Source of the DNA: a virus
Length of the DNA stretch: 23,905 nt
Virus record (IMG/VR): IMGVR_UViG_3300043444_000628
Location: 1-23,905 of that record
Direction: 5' to 3' (one strand)
Numbering within the stretch: the stretch's first letter is position 1; every line of letters starts with the position of its first letter. Shown in pieces: positions 1 to 5,199 of this stretch. Below the pieces are notes generated by a model. That model had not been told where the DNA came from and made no database searches. It saw nothing but the letters and a program-made list of their open reading frames with translations. Position numbers and translations under genes: made by a program.

Positions 1-1
1 C

Positions 2-370
2 AAGCCTGTATTAGGCAGTCCTATTCAAGGAGCAAAACCTAGAGGTGGAAAGACAGTACCTGTTATTCCTGCAAAAGAACTTAACGTTTTATTATCAACA
101 GCCTACACAAATGAAAACTACACTGAGTTTGCAGATGTAGATTCATGGAAGCTTCAGTTTACAATTGACAATGACAGTCCTTGGAATCATGAGGTTGTTA
201 TTGGATGGGTGTATACTGGAGAACGCCTTACCGCAAAAACGTTATTAGAAAGTGTAAACAAGGTTGCCTCTCACATTGGAGAGTTTAAGCTTGTGAATAA
301 CGAGTTGCATCTTGTAAAAAGTTACATTGGAAAGATCGCATCTGCATGGTTGATCTTGACATTAGACTAA
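2..370 (+). CDS. 3' end of hypothetical protein (5'-truncated)
   Basis: The frame beginning at base 2 is open for 122 codons to a TAA at 368-370, so this is the C-terminal part of a gene that starts left of the window. The visible protein begins KPVLGSPIQGAKPRGG and ends SAWLILTLD. It has a basic glycine-rich stretch near its visible start, then mixed alpha/beta-looking sequence. I see no catalytic motif, membrane segment or zinc site. It converges on the leftward operon, and both share the terminator at 393-417. Function unknown; coding status is supported by the long open frame and the correctly placed terminator. Confidence 0.75.
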   Translation, partial: KPVLGSPIQGAKPRGGKTVPVIPAKELNVLLSTAYTNENYTEFADVDSWKLQFTIDNDSPWNHEVVIGWVYTGERLTAKTLLESVNKVASHIGEFKLVNNELHLVKSYIGKIASAWLILTLD

Positions 371-392
371 AAGAAAAAATACACCCAATAAA

Positions 393-417
393 AAACCCAG
401 GTCAAAAGCCTGGGTTT
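393..417. terminator. Bidirectional intrinsic terminator
   Basis: Nine-base-pair stem AAACCCAGG / CCTGGGTTT with a 7-base loop, preceded by a run of A and followed by CTTTTT. It sits between the stop of the rightward gene (370) and the stop of the leftward gene (422). It therefore has a U-tract in either direction and can end both converging transcripts. Confidence 0.85.
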
Positions 418-421
418 CTTT

Positions 422-625
422 TTAGTTAGAAGTTTTAAGGAGTATGTCTGGGTGATCAGATAGTTCTACTTCATAGTGCCAATCTACGTCCTGACCTTGA
501 GCACATTTGTATAGCATGCCACCATCAGCGCATACTTGAATACCTGTGATTATTCTTGGCAATTGCTCTAGGTCTGTCTTTAGATAGATGATTGTGCCAA
601 GTTCAAATTGATTATTTATATACAT
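422..625 (-). CDS. Hypothetical 67-residue protein, last gene of leftward operon
   Basis: ATG start at 625, TAA stop at 422-424. The 67-residue protein is acidic, with short beta-like segments (for example FELGTIIYLKTD and PRIITGIQV) and two cysteines, and has no recognised family. It lies 6 bases downstream of the PhoH gene and directly before the terminator at 393-417, so it is the promoter-distal gene of the leftward operon. Small size and beta-rich pattern would suit a small accessory or host-takeover protein, but that is a guess. Confidence 0.65.
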   Translation of the reverse strand: MYINNQFELGTIIYLKTDLEQLPRIITGIQVCADGGMLYKCAQGQDVDWHYEVELSDHPDILLKTSN

Positions 626-631
626 AGTGCT

Positions 632-1279
632 TTAATTATATTCGTAATCTAATATTTTACCAACCACATCGCTTCTGTGATTCTCTTTGAGCTTGATCCA
701 TTTGATCTCATCAATCTTCTTACTGAGTTCAATAGCATAACTAAGACCGTTGTATTCATCTCTGATGTCTTTTTGCTCATTGTCACCATTGATAATGATC
801 TTACCATGTTTACCCAGCCTTGTCAGAATAGCCAACATCTGTGCTTTAGATAAGTTTTGTGCTTCTTCTACAACAAGTACATCGTCAATTGTTTTTCCTC
901 TAATGAACTGTACAGGATAAGCAACAATCTTTTGGTCTTTAATCATGTCTCCAATCTTCACAGTGTCATAACACTTAGTAAGATTTTCCATGAAAGCTTC
1001 AAGATAAGGATTAAATTTCTCGTCAAGAGAACCAGGTAAAAATCCTAAAGAATTACCAACTTCAATTGTGGCACGTGTAACATAGATTTTATCACATTGC
1101 TTCTTGAATAAAAAGTCTAATGCTGTGATTGCAGAAACCAAAGATTTTCCTGATCCTGCCCTTCCTGTTACGATAACAATTTGATTGTCTATGATAAGCC
1201 TTTTTGCGTCCTTTTGTTCTGAGTTAAGTTCAATGTTGTACTTGATTTCGTTTTTCCTAGGTCTGTTAGGCTCTCTCAT
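632..1279 (-). CDS. phoH: PhoH-like ATPase
   Basis: 215 residues; ATG at 1279, TAA at 632. The Walker A loop GRAGSGKS is at residues 39-46, RGKTI at about 127-131, and the Walker B segment VLVVEEAQNLS at about 134-144. A later INGDNEQKDI matches the conserved PhoH segment after Walker B. The usual DEAQN is EEAQN here. The protein is just the P-loop PhoH domain, without the PIN/NYN nuclease part found in some bacterial relatives. PhoH ATPases of RNA-helicase-like fold are common in large phages, including marine and Bacteroidota phages; their role in infection is unsettled, with RNA handling and phosphate stress both proposed. It is the fourth gene of the leftward operon, 19 bases after the small membrane protein gene. 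Confidence 0.94.
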   Translation of the reverse strand: MREPNRPRKNEIKYNIELNSEQKDAKRLIIDNQIVIVTGRAGSGKSLVSAITALDFLFKKQCDKIYVTRATIEVGNSLGFLPGSLDEKFNPYLEAFMENLTKCYDTVKIGDMIKDQKIVAYPVQFIRGKTIDDVLVVEEAQNLSKAQMLAILTRLGKHGKIIINGDNEQKDIRDEYNGLSYAIELSKKIDEIKWIKLKENHRSDVVGKILDYEYN

Positions 1280-1298
1280 ATTTTAAGTTTTGGTTACA

Positions 1299-1565
1299 CT
1301 ACAAGTTACTAAAAAAATTCATTAAAAACGAACTTGTGTATAACCCAAGTAAACTTCCAATTGTTGCACCAATTGAATAGAATACTCTATCAGAAAAAGT
1401 ACCAAATACAATCTTCTTTATGTTATAAGACCATACCATGGAAATTGCAAATGCTGCGAACATGACACCTAAATAAATTTCTTTTGCTAAAAAGCATGTG
1501 TTGACAGCAACAAAATAAACTTGAACTATACCTGTCAATGATAGTTTAATCTTGGAATGGATCAT
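1299..1565 (-). CDS. Small integral membrane protein
   Basis: 88 residues; ATG at 1565, TAG at 1299-1301, one of only two TAG stops in the window. Hydrophobic stretches at about residues 8-25, 28-46 and 62-85, separated by a short basic segment (NIKKIVFG), suggest two or three membrane helices in the host inner membrane. I recognise no enzymatic family. Its start overlaps the end of the upstream zinc-ribbon gene by exactly 20 bases, which points to translational coupling within the leftward operon. Possible roles include superinfection exclusion or lysis control, but nothing in the sequence decides between them. Confidence 0.75.
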   Translation of the reverse strand: MIHSKIKLSLTGIVQVYFVAVNTCFLAKEIYLGVMFAAFAISMVWSYNIKKIVFGTFSDRVFYSIGATIGSLLGLYTSSFLMNFFSNL

Positions 1566-2028
1566 CTTTTATTTCTTTAGAAAGTTTGACTTTAATTTTA
1601 TTTAATATGTATGTTGAATTCTTGGTCTTGAAAAGCAACTCATTTTTAGAAATCCTTTCAAAACTTTCTATTGTAGTTGTAAGCCACGTAAATGAAGCGC
1701 CATACTGAGGATTTACAATACAAGATAAACCAATGTTTGGTCTGGCCATAAGCTTGTGAAAACGTCCATCCTTTTTCCACTTGACCCATTTAAGTTGATC
1801 AGCTGTCCACATCTTACCATCATTAACTCTAACAAGATGATACTGTGTGTATTCTTTTGTAAGGTTGTCAAAACATTTTGTGCAATATCTAGGAAGCATT
1901 ACTTGCTTGCCTTTCATCGCGTCTTTTTCAAACTGAGACATATCTGCTCCAGTTTTAATTATGGTTCTACAAGAAGAGCACAACAAGGCTCCCAGACCAC
2001 CGTTGAATTTAAAGATTGCTTTCTCCAT
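1546..2028 (-). CDS. Zinc-ribbon-like hypothetical protein
   Basis: 160 residues; ATG at 2028, TAA at 1546-1548. The N-terminal part carries two CxxC knuckles (C17/C20 in CSSC, C49/C52 in CTKC), the layout of a four-cysteine zinc ribbon. The remaining ~100 residues, rich in Trp, Lys and beta-strand-like segments, match no family I know. It lies between the thioesterase and the membrane protein and overlaps both by exactly 20 bases (2009-2028 and 1546-1565). The knuckles suggest nucleic-acid or protein binding; the function is otherwise unknown. Confidence 0.75.
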   Translation of the reverse strand: MEKAIFKFNGGLGALLCSSCRTIIKTGADMSQFEKDAMKGKQVMLPRYCTKCFDNLTKEYTQYHLVRVNDGKMWTADQLKWVKWKKDGRFHKLMARPNIGLSCIVNPQYGASFTWLTTTIESFERISKNELLFKTKNSTYILNKIKVKLSKEIKDDPFQD

Positions 2029-2419
2029 TTGGATATTGTTTTTTGGTTCTTTCTCCTATTGGTAATGGATCACCTGCTTCATCTATCCTCACAAATCTCA
2101 TATTTGTATGAAGAACAACAGTTTGTGTTCCACTATACACATTATGAGCCCTGGCTTCCATATAAAGTGTAATTGATGTATTACCCACATGCATGACTTT
2201 ACCATAAATCTTGACTAATTGACCTTCTTTTGCTGGCTTTTTAAAGACACATTTATCTATAAGAACTGTAACCATACGCGGTGTGTCACATACTTCCATG
2301 GCAAATCCTGCAGCTGCAGCGTCCATCCAAGCCAGTAGTTTTCCACCAAAAAGGTTGCCATGAAATCCTAAGTCAGATTTCTTAATAGGGTGTGTTGTTA
2401 TAAGCGTCATGCCTTGCAT
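2009..2419 (-). CDS. Hotdog-fold acyl-CoA thioesterase (YciA/BACH type)
   Basis: Predicted to hydrolyse acyl-CoA thioesters to free acid and CoA in the host cytoplasm. The signature GNLFGGKLLAWMDAAAAG, with the probable catalytic Asp at residue 33, is the classic active-site helix of YciA-type thioesterases. It is followed by the expected strands (VTVLIDKCVFKKPAKEGQLV and VMHVGNTSITLYMEARA). Length of about 136 residues is a single complete hotdog domain; the family works as an oligomer. I start it at the ATG at 2419. A GTG at 2446 would extend it, but that codon falls inside the -7 element of its own promoter. The ATG at 2410 is also possible. It is the first gene of the leftward operon and its end overlaps the next gene by 20 bases. 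It would act as an auxiliary metabolic gene altering host lipid or acyl-CoA pools. Confidence 0.88.
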   Translation of the reverse strand: MQGMTLITTHPIKKSDLGFHGNLFGGKLLAWMDAAAAGFAMEVCDTPRMVTVLIDKCVFKKPAKEGQLVKIYGKVMHVGNTSITLYMEARAHNVYSGTQTVVLHTNMRFVRIDEAGDPLPIGERTKKQYPNGESNL

Positions 2420-2445
2420 TAGTAATAAAAAAGATTTAAACTTCA

Positions 2446-2453
2446 CAAATGTA
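2446..2453 (-). promoter_or_regulatory. Leftward Bacteroidota-type -7 element for the thioesterase operon
   Basis: On the minus strand this reads TACATTTG, a perfect TAnnTTTG -7 box of Bacteroidota primary-sigma promoters. No good TTTG is seen about 20 bases upstream (only GTTTA), so the -33 half is weak. Transcription would begin near 2440, some 20 bases before the ATG at 2419, which favours that ATG over the GTG at 2446. Confidence 0.6.
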
Positions 2454-2461
2454 AATAAAAA

Positions 2462-2493
2462 TTTGCAGAATTTAAACTTTTGAAGTATATTTG
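2462..2493 (+). promoter_or_regulatory. Rightward Bacteroidota-type promoter for the middle operon
   Basis: TTTG at 2462-2465 (-33 element), a 20-base spacer, and TATATTTG at 2486-2493, a perfect match to TAnnTTTG. Both halves and the spacing fit the Bacteroidota housekeeping promoter. Transcription would start near 2500, about 38 bases upstream of the first rightward ATG at 2538. It is divergent from, and close to, the leftward promoter at 2446-2453. Confidence 0.7.
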
Positions 2494-2500
2494 TATTGAG

Positions 2501-2514
2501 GTTTCATGTGAAAC
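2501..2514. promoter_or_regulatory. Operator-like palindrome at the rightward transcription start
   Basis: GTTTCA-TG-TGAAAC: two 6-base arms in perfect inverted repeat around a 2-base centre, beginning 8 bases after the -7 box and so covering the expected start site. That is a typical place for a dimeric repressor to block transcription. The regulator is not identified in the window. Confidence 0.45.
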
Positions 2515-2537
2515 TATAAAATCTTAAACCAAATAAC

Positions 2538-2765
2538 ATGGCAACAACAGAAAAAGAACCAACCAGAGAAGAAGTCATTGCCTGGTATAAAAGCCAGATT
2601 GAACTTGCTTCTCTTCGCGCTGAGCTGGCGGAGTTACAAGCAAAGGCTGTAACTGAAGAAGCTAAACGTATTCAGGCAACAATCATGATTGCAAACATGA
2701 CGACTCCTGATAATGCAGAAAACACCAATACTGACGGACCAGGTGGAGCTGAGACTTCAGAGTAA
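2538..2765 (+). CDS. Small helical/coiled-coil hypothetical protein
   Basis: 75 residues; ATG at 2538, TAA at 2763-2765. Residues about 8-52 are charged and Leu/Ala-rich with a heptad look (ASLRAELAELQAKAV), predicting a helix or coiled coil. The C-terminal 20 residues are acidic, Asn/Thr/Gly-rich and probably disordered. It is the first gene after the promoter at 2462-2493 and is followed by 360 bases without a protein gene and two tRNAs. No family recognised. Confidence 0.8.
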   Translation: MATTEKEPTREEVIAWYKSQIELASLRAELAELQAKAVTEEAKRIQATIMIANMTTPDNAENTNTDGPGGAETSE

Positions 2766-2779
2766 AAAACCAAACGTTA

Positions 2780-2798
2780 CAAGTTTAAACTAAACTTG
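2780..2798. repeat. Inverted repeat after the 75-residue gene
   Basis: CAAGTTTA-AAC-TAAACTTG, 8-base perfect arms around a 3-base loop, 15 bases after the stop at 2765. There is no following T-run, so it is a poor intrinsic terminator. It may be a protein-binding site or a 3'-end/processing hairpin for the RNA downstream. Confidence 0.4.
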
Positions 2799-2810
2799 AA
2801 TCGTTCTTTG

Positions 2811-3110
2811 ACATTTGATTTGTGTTTGTGACAGAACAAACTCTTGAGAGGAGTTAATGTGGCTTTTCCAATTCTGCAAAGTTTTGAGGGAGGCGCTGTC
2901 AAGCATGTGAGTTAAAACCACTCATCTTAAAGGTAGCGTAACTGATAAGCTCTGAGGTCCTGTGAAGACATATACTATCTGATCTCCGCAGCAGGTGCTG
3001 GTAGTCAATCCAGCTAGTCATTAACAAGTGAACTGATCATTTACTTGGACTATGGGTGAAAAGGGGCATGCCCTAGACTTGTGGGTATTCAGTAATCCCA
3101 CTGAACATCA
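2811..3110 (+). ncRNA. Candidate structured non-coding RNA upstream of the tRNAs
   Basis: The 360-base stretch 2766-3125 has no credible protein gene but many local hairpins on the plus strand. They are: GCTGG/CCAGC with an 8-base loop (2997-3014), CAAGTGAA/TTTACTTG with a 7-base loop (3025-3047), a GGGC-AT-GCCC palindrome (about 3064-3073), GTGGG/CCCAC (3081-3101), and a possible GAGGTC/GATCTC pairing (about 2954-2986). GC content looks higher than in the neighbouring genes. No Rfam family is recognised by eye, and the RNA boundaries are guesses. It could also be the processed leader of the tRNA transcript or hold decayed tRNAs. Confidence 0.35.
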
Positions 3111-3125
3111 AATCAATAACGATGA

Positions 3126-3199
3126 GGTCTCATAGCTCAATTGGATAGAGCAACAGCCTTCTAAGCTGTAGGTTCTAGGTTCAAATCCTAGTGGGATCA
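3126..3199 (+). tRNA. tRNA-Arg (TCT)
   Basis: Full cloverleaf: acceptor GGTCTCA/TGGGATC (two G-T wobbles), D-stem GCTC/GAGC, anticodon stem ACAGC/GCTGT with loop CTTCTAA giving anticodon TCT at 3160-3162, T-stem CTAGG/CCTAG with loop TTCAAAT, discriminator A3199. CCA is not encoded. It decodes AGA, the main Arg codon in most genes of this window. Confidence 0.95.
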
Positions 3200-3206
3200 C
3201 AAACAA

Positions 3207-3279
3207 GCCTTCTTAGCTCAATTGGTAGAGCAGCTGATTTGTACTCAGCAGGTTGTGGGTTCAACTCCTACAGAAGGCT
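3207..3279 (+). tRNA. tRNA-Thr (TGT)
   Basis: Acceptor GCCTTCT/AGAAGGC, D-stem GCTC/GAGC, anticodon stem GCTGA/TCAGC with loop TTTGTAC giving anticodon TGT, T-stem GTGGG/CCTAC with loop TTCAACT, discriminator T3279. CCA is not encoded. It lies 7 bases after tRNA-Arg, so both probably come from one transcript. It decodes ACA. Confidence 0.93.
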
Positions 3280-3310
3280 CAAATTTTTAATAACCAAACA
3301 TAAATAAACA

Positions 3311-3598
3311 ATGGCAGAATTCAAAAAGCTGGTAGGAACAAGGGTGTTGCTTACCAAACCAAAAAAACCAGAATCAAAAGTATTGTTATCACCAGAAGCT
3401 GAAGCACAGATGGAAGCTGAAATGATGGCAAAATGGACAGCATTAGAAGTATATGCTGTTGGAGATGAGGTTTCTATCGTTCAACCTGGAGACAAAGTAT
3501 TTGTTGAAACGTATTCATTACAGAATGCAGGAGTTGTATCAATTGGAGATGATTTAAAATTAATGATTGCAGAACGAGATATTGCAATCATATGGTAA
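3311..3598 (+). CDS. GroES-like co-chaperonin
   Basis: 95 residues, close to the ~97 of bacterial GroES; ATG at 3311, TAA at 3596-3598. The order of elements fits the Cpn10 fold: an N-terminal strand (KKLVGTRVLLTKPKK), a segment with a hydrophobic triplet in SKVLLSP at about 22-28 where the GroEL-binding mobile loop lies, then LEVYAVGDEVSIVQPGDKVF (45-64), equivalent to GroES VLAVG...VKVGDKV, and a C-terminal strand ERDIAIIW equivalent to ESDILAIV. It should cap the host GroEL ring and help fold a phage protein, as gp31 does for the T4 capsid protein. It sits upstream of the head genes. The mobile-loop region is Glu/Met-rich and diverged, so this is a fold-level assignment. Confidence 0.78.
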   Translation: MAEFKKLVGTRVLLTKPKKPESKVLLSPEAEAQMEAEMMAKWTALEVYAVGDEVSIVQPGDKVFVETYSLQNAGVVSIGDDLKLMIAERDIAIIW

Positions 3599-3616
3599 AC
3601 CCTTAAAACAAAAGCT

Positions 3617-3871
3617 ATGTTAAAAACCATCATTAACAAGTTAACAGGCGCGTCAAGTTCATCAAGAGATTTTCAAGAAAGAAAAGACGCCATTCTTTCA
3701 GGATTTGTAACTACATTACATAGTTTGCAATCTTTGGAAGAAGAACAAGAAAAACATATTGACATGGTCAACAATCAAATTAATGATTTGATGGCAGAAT
3801 CTGATCGCACTAAGAAAATTCTTAGTAGTACTCAGAAGACCATTTCAAAGATTCAGAATATTCTGGATTAA
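3617..3871 (+). CDS. Coiled-coil hypothetical protein
   Basis: 84 residues; ATG at 3617, TAA at 3869-3871. After a short basic start (MLKTIINKLTG) and a Ser run, residues 18-84 are almost entirely helix-forming with heptad spacing (LHSLQSLEEEQEKHIDMV and similar), so a long dimeric or trimeric coiled coil is likely. It lies 18 bases after the GroES-like gene and 6 bases before tRNA-Met. No family recognised; a small scaffold or structural role is possible but unproven. Confidence 0.75.
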   Translation: MLKTIINKLTGASSSSRDFQERKDAILSGFVTTLHSLQSLEEEQEKHIDMVNNQINDLMAESDRTKKILSSTQKTISKIQNILD

Positions 3872-3877
3872 AGGTTT

Positions 3878-3952
3878 GGCGGGGTAGACTGGAGTAGGTC
3901 CCAGCTTGGTCTCATAAGCCAAACAACGTAGGTTCAAATCCTACCCCCGCAA
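3878..3952 (+). tRNA. tRNA-Met (CAT), initiator-like
   Basis: Anticodon stem TTGGT/GCCAA with loop CTCATAA (anticodon CAT), T-stem GTAGG/CCTAC with loop TTCAAAT, acceptor GGCGGGG against CCCCGCA, discriminator A3952. The 3' half ending CCCCCGCAA and the unpaired 1-72 position (G1 with A72) match bacterial initiator tRNAs, which have C1 with A72, and the loop CTCATAA is that of tRNA-fMet. The D-arm is unusual: CTGG/CCAG with an 8-base loop, leaving four bases rather than two after the acceptor. CCA is not encoded. Initiator Met is favoured over elongator Met or Ile2, but not certain. Confidence 0.8.
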
Positions 3953-3960
3953 CAAAGAAA

Positions 3961-4101
3961 ATGCATGCCATGCATAAGTCGCCAGTACCGCACTAGTGTA
4001 AGCGTAAAAAAAGCACTCCAAAGCTGTAAGGTGGGACAGCATACTAAAGACTCGCAAGTCTGATGTGAATTGGAAGTTCAGGTGAAAATCCTGAGTGTAT
4101 G
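3961..4101 (+). ncRNA. Candidate structured RNA between tRNA-Met and the HTH gene
   Basis: Between tRNA-Met and the ATG at 4130 lie several hairpins: ATGCAT-GCC-ATGCAT (3961-3975), GCTGT/ACAGC (4023-4040), AGACT-CGCA-AGTCT (4048-4061) and TTCAGG/CCTGAG with loop TGAAAAT (4077-4095). CATAC (4040-4044) can pair with GTATG (4097-4101) to close the last two. The final hairpin next to the closing stem looks like a tRNA T-arm plus acceptor, but there is no anticodon arm, so it is not a normal tRNA. It could be a decayed tRNA, a tRNA-like element or the 5' leader of the next gene. Confidence 0.35.
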
Positions 4102-4129
4102 GTACATAACATTAATAAAATTAAAAACC

Positions 4130-4525
4130 ATGGAAGTGAACAGAGTCCAAAAAAAGATTAGAGTTAGCTCTTACGACTTGGTTAAATATCAGATTATTAC
4201 AGAATTGATATTCTTTAAAAAAGAACATTTAATTCCTTCTGATATTGAACTATTGACTTTACTTGCGTTGTGGGGTCCTATTGAGTTAGGAAAGTTCTGC
4301 AATGCCGCTGCTAAAAAATTGTACAAAAACATTGAAATGGAAGAGTTCTCTGTGCGTGCACAAAATGTACGCAATAGAATGGCCAAATTAGAAAAAAGAG
4401 GTATTGTACAAAAGATCAACAATGGGAAGAGACAAATACAAATTAGTCCTTCTCTTGGCATTTATGGTAAAGGAAACGTATTGTTAGACTATAATATTTT
4501 AGCCCTTGAATCCAACAAAGCGTAA
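4130..4525 (+). CDS. Putative winged-helix/HTH DNA-binding protein
   Basis: 131 residues from the ATG at 4130 to TAA at 4523-4525. A TTG at 4070 would add 20 residues but reads through the structured leader, so I reject it. The middle is helical (SDIELLTLLALWGPIELGKF). Residues about 75-100 (VRAQNVRNRMAKLEKRGIVQ) look like the recognition helix and wing of a winged-helix domain, and the following KRQIQIS is a plausible beta wing. Its gene end overlaps the HU/IHF-like gene by 20 bases. Candidate roles are transcription regulator or small terminase subunit, given the downstream large subunit; the sequence does not decide. Confidence 0.75.
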   Translation: MEVNRVQKKIRVSSYDLVKYQIITELIFFKKEHLIPSDIELLTLLALWGPIELGKFCNAAAKKLYKNIEMEEFSVRAQNVRNRMAKLEKRGIVQKINNGKRQIQISPSLGIYGKGNVLLDYNILALESNKA

Positions 4526-4898
4526 GGAAATATCCAAGATAACTTCAGAAGCACTTGGATTAGATCATCTTGTTGTAGATGATATTGTAGCTTTTTTTTA
4601 CAGAAGCGTGCAAAAGAAATTGTCTGCAGTAAATCATAGCTTTGTGAATGTTCCTAATATGGGAACATTTGTGCTTAAAAGACAACGTGTAGAAAAGAAA
4701 CTTGAAAAATATGAAGCGTTCTTAAATAAAATTGATGCTTCTGAATCTATTGGCATGTATGAGACTTCTCTTGAGGTAAAAGCAGATATAGAAAAATATA
4801 AATCTATTCTTGAATTTATGGACCAAGAGAATGTAAGAAAAGAAGAAGTAAAAAAACTTAAACAAAACTATATTGATAATGTTGAACAACGCGATTAA
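4506..4898 (+). CDS. HU/IHF-like DNA-binding protein with coiled-coil tail
   Basis: 130 residues starting at TTG 4506. An in-frame TAG lies at 4500-4502, no ATG comes before residue 52, and HU proteins begin right here, so TTG is the likely start. Residues 7-60 follow the HU/IHF pattern: helices ISKITSEALGL and VVDDIVAFFYRSVQKKLS, then FVNVPNMGTFVLKR, matching the HU strand ending in GfGtF. The DNA-clasping beta-arm of cellular HU (RNP motif) is missing; instead residues 61-130 form a charged coiled coil. IHF-like subunits are a recurring feature of crAss-like phages. It may organise phage DNA or help packaging. It overlaps both neighbours by 20 bases. Confidence 0.82.
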   Translation: MNPTKRKEISKITSEALGLDHLVVDDIVAFFYRSVQKKLSAVNHSFVNVPNMGTFVLKRQRVEKKLEKYEAFLNKIDASESIGMYETSLEVKADIEKYKSILEFMDQENVRKEEVKKLKQNYIDNVEQRD

Positions 4899-5193
4899 AA
4901 TCTGGAAAGAAAAGGGCAAGATTTTTGAAGGTGTTAGAAACAACATCTTTAAAAAAGAACACATTGAAGAAATTGCATATAGCAGAAATGAAGTGTGTAT
5001 TAAGTGTCCTTACATTGACCTTAAAGGTGATCAGTGTGCTGTTGTTGGTACACAACCTTGTTGTAAAGAATGTGGATGTTCTTTGAGATTAAAGACAAGA
5101 TCCCTTTCTTCTGAATGCCCTAAAGGATTTTGGAAAGCTGTAACTACACAGCAAGAAGAAGATCTTATTAGAGCAAGTATAAACCAAAAATAA
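4879..5193 (+). CDS. Cysteine-rich zinc-binding hypothetical protein
   Basis: 104 residues from ATG 4879 to TAA 5191-5193; a TTG two codons earlier is less likely. Eight cysteines lie in residues 40-80: C40xxC43, C53, C61C62xxC65xC67 and C80, within segments such as CIKCPY, CCKECGCSL and ECPKGFW. The spacing suggests one or two structural zinc sites. It overlaps the HU/IHF-like gene by 20 bases and precedes the nuclease gene by 6 bases, so it is part of a tightly packed operon. No function known; nucleic-acid binding is a reasonable guess. Confidence 0.78.
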   Translation: MLNNAIKIWKEKGKIFEGVRNNIFKKEHIEEIAYSRNEVCIKCPYIDLKGDQCAVVGTQPCCKECGCSLRLKTRSLSSECPKGFWKAVTTQQEEDLIRASINQK

Positions 5194-5199
5194 GACAAA

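Noticed and set aside
1756-2172. Plus-strand open frame opposite the zinc-ribbon and thioesterase genes
   Set aside because: It is antisense to two well-supported genes, has no recognisable domain and no promoter.
2857-2910. A 17-codon open frame after a GAGAGGAG sequence, a possible leader peptide
   Set aside because: Too short, the purine-rich site is only about 3 bases from the ATG, and real genes here do not use Shine-Dalgarno sites; it lies in the structured non-coding stretch.
4048-4101. Hammerhead ribozyme (CTGATG followed by GAAA)
   Set aside because: The core would need CTGANGA; here it is CTGATGT, and the required three stems around the core cannot be drawn.
4070-4129. TTG start giving the HTH protein 20 extra residues
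   Set aside because: The added part is translated from the structured RNA hairpins; the ATG at 4130 has the A-rich leader seen for other genes.
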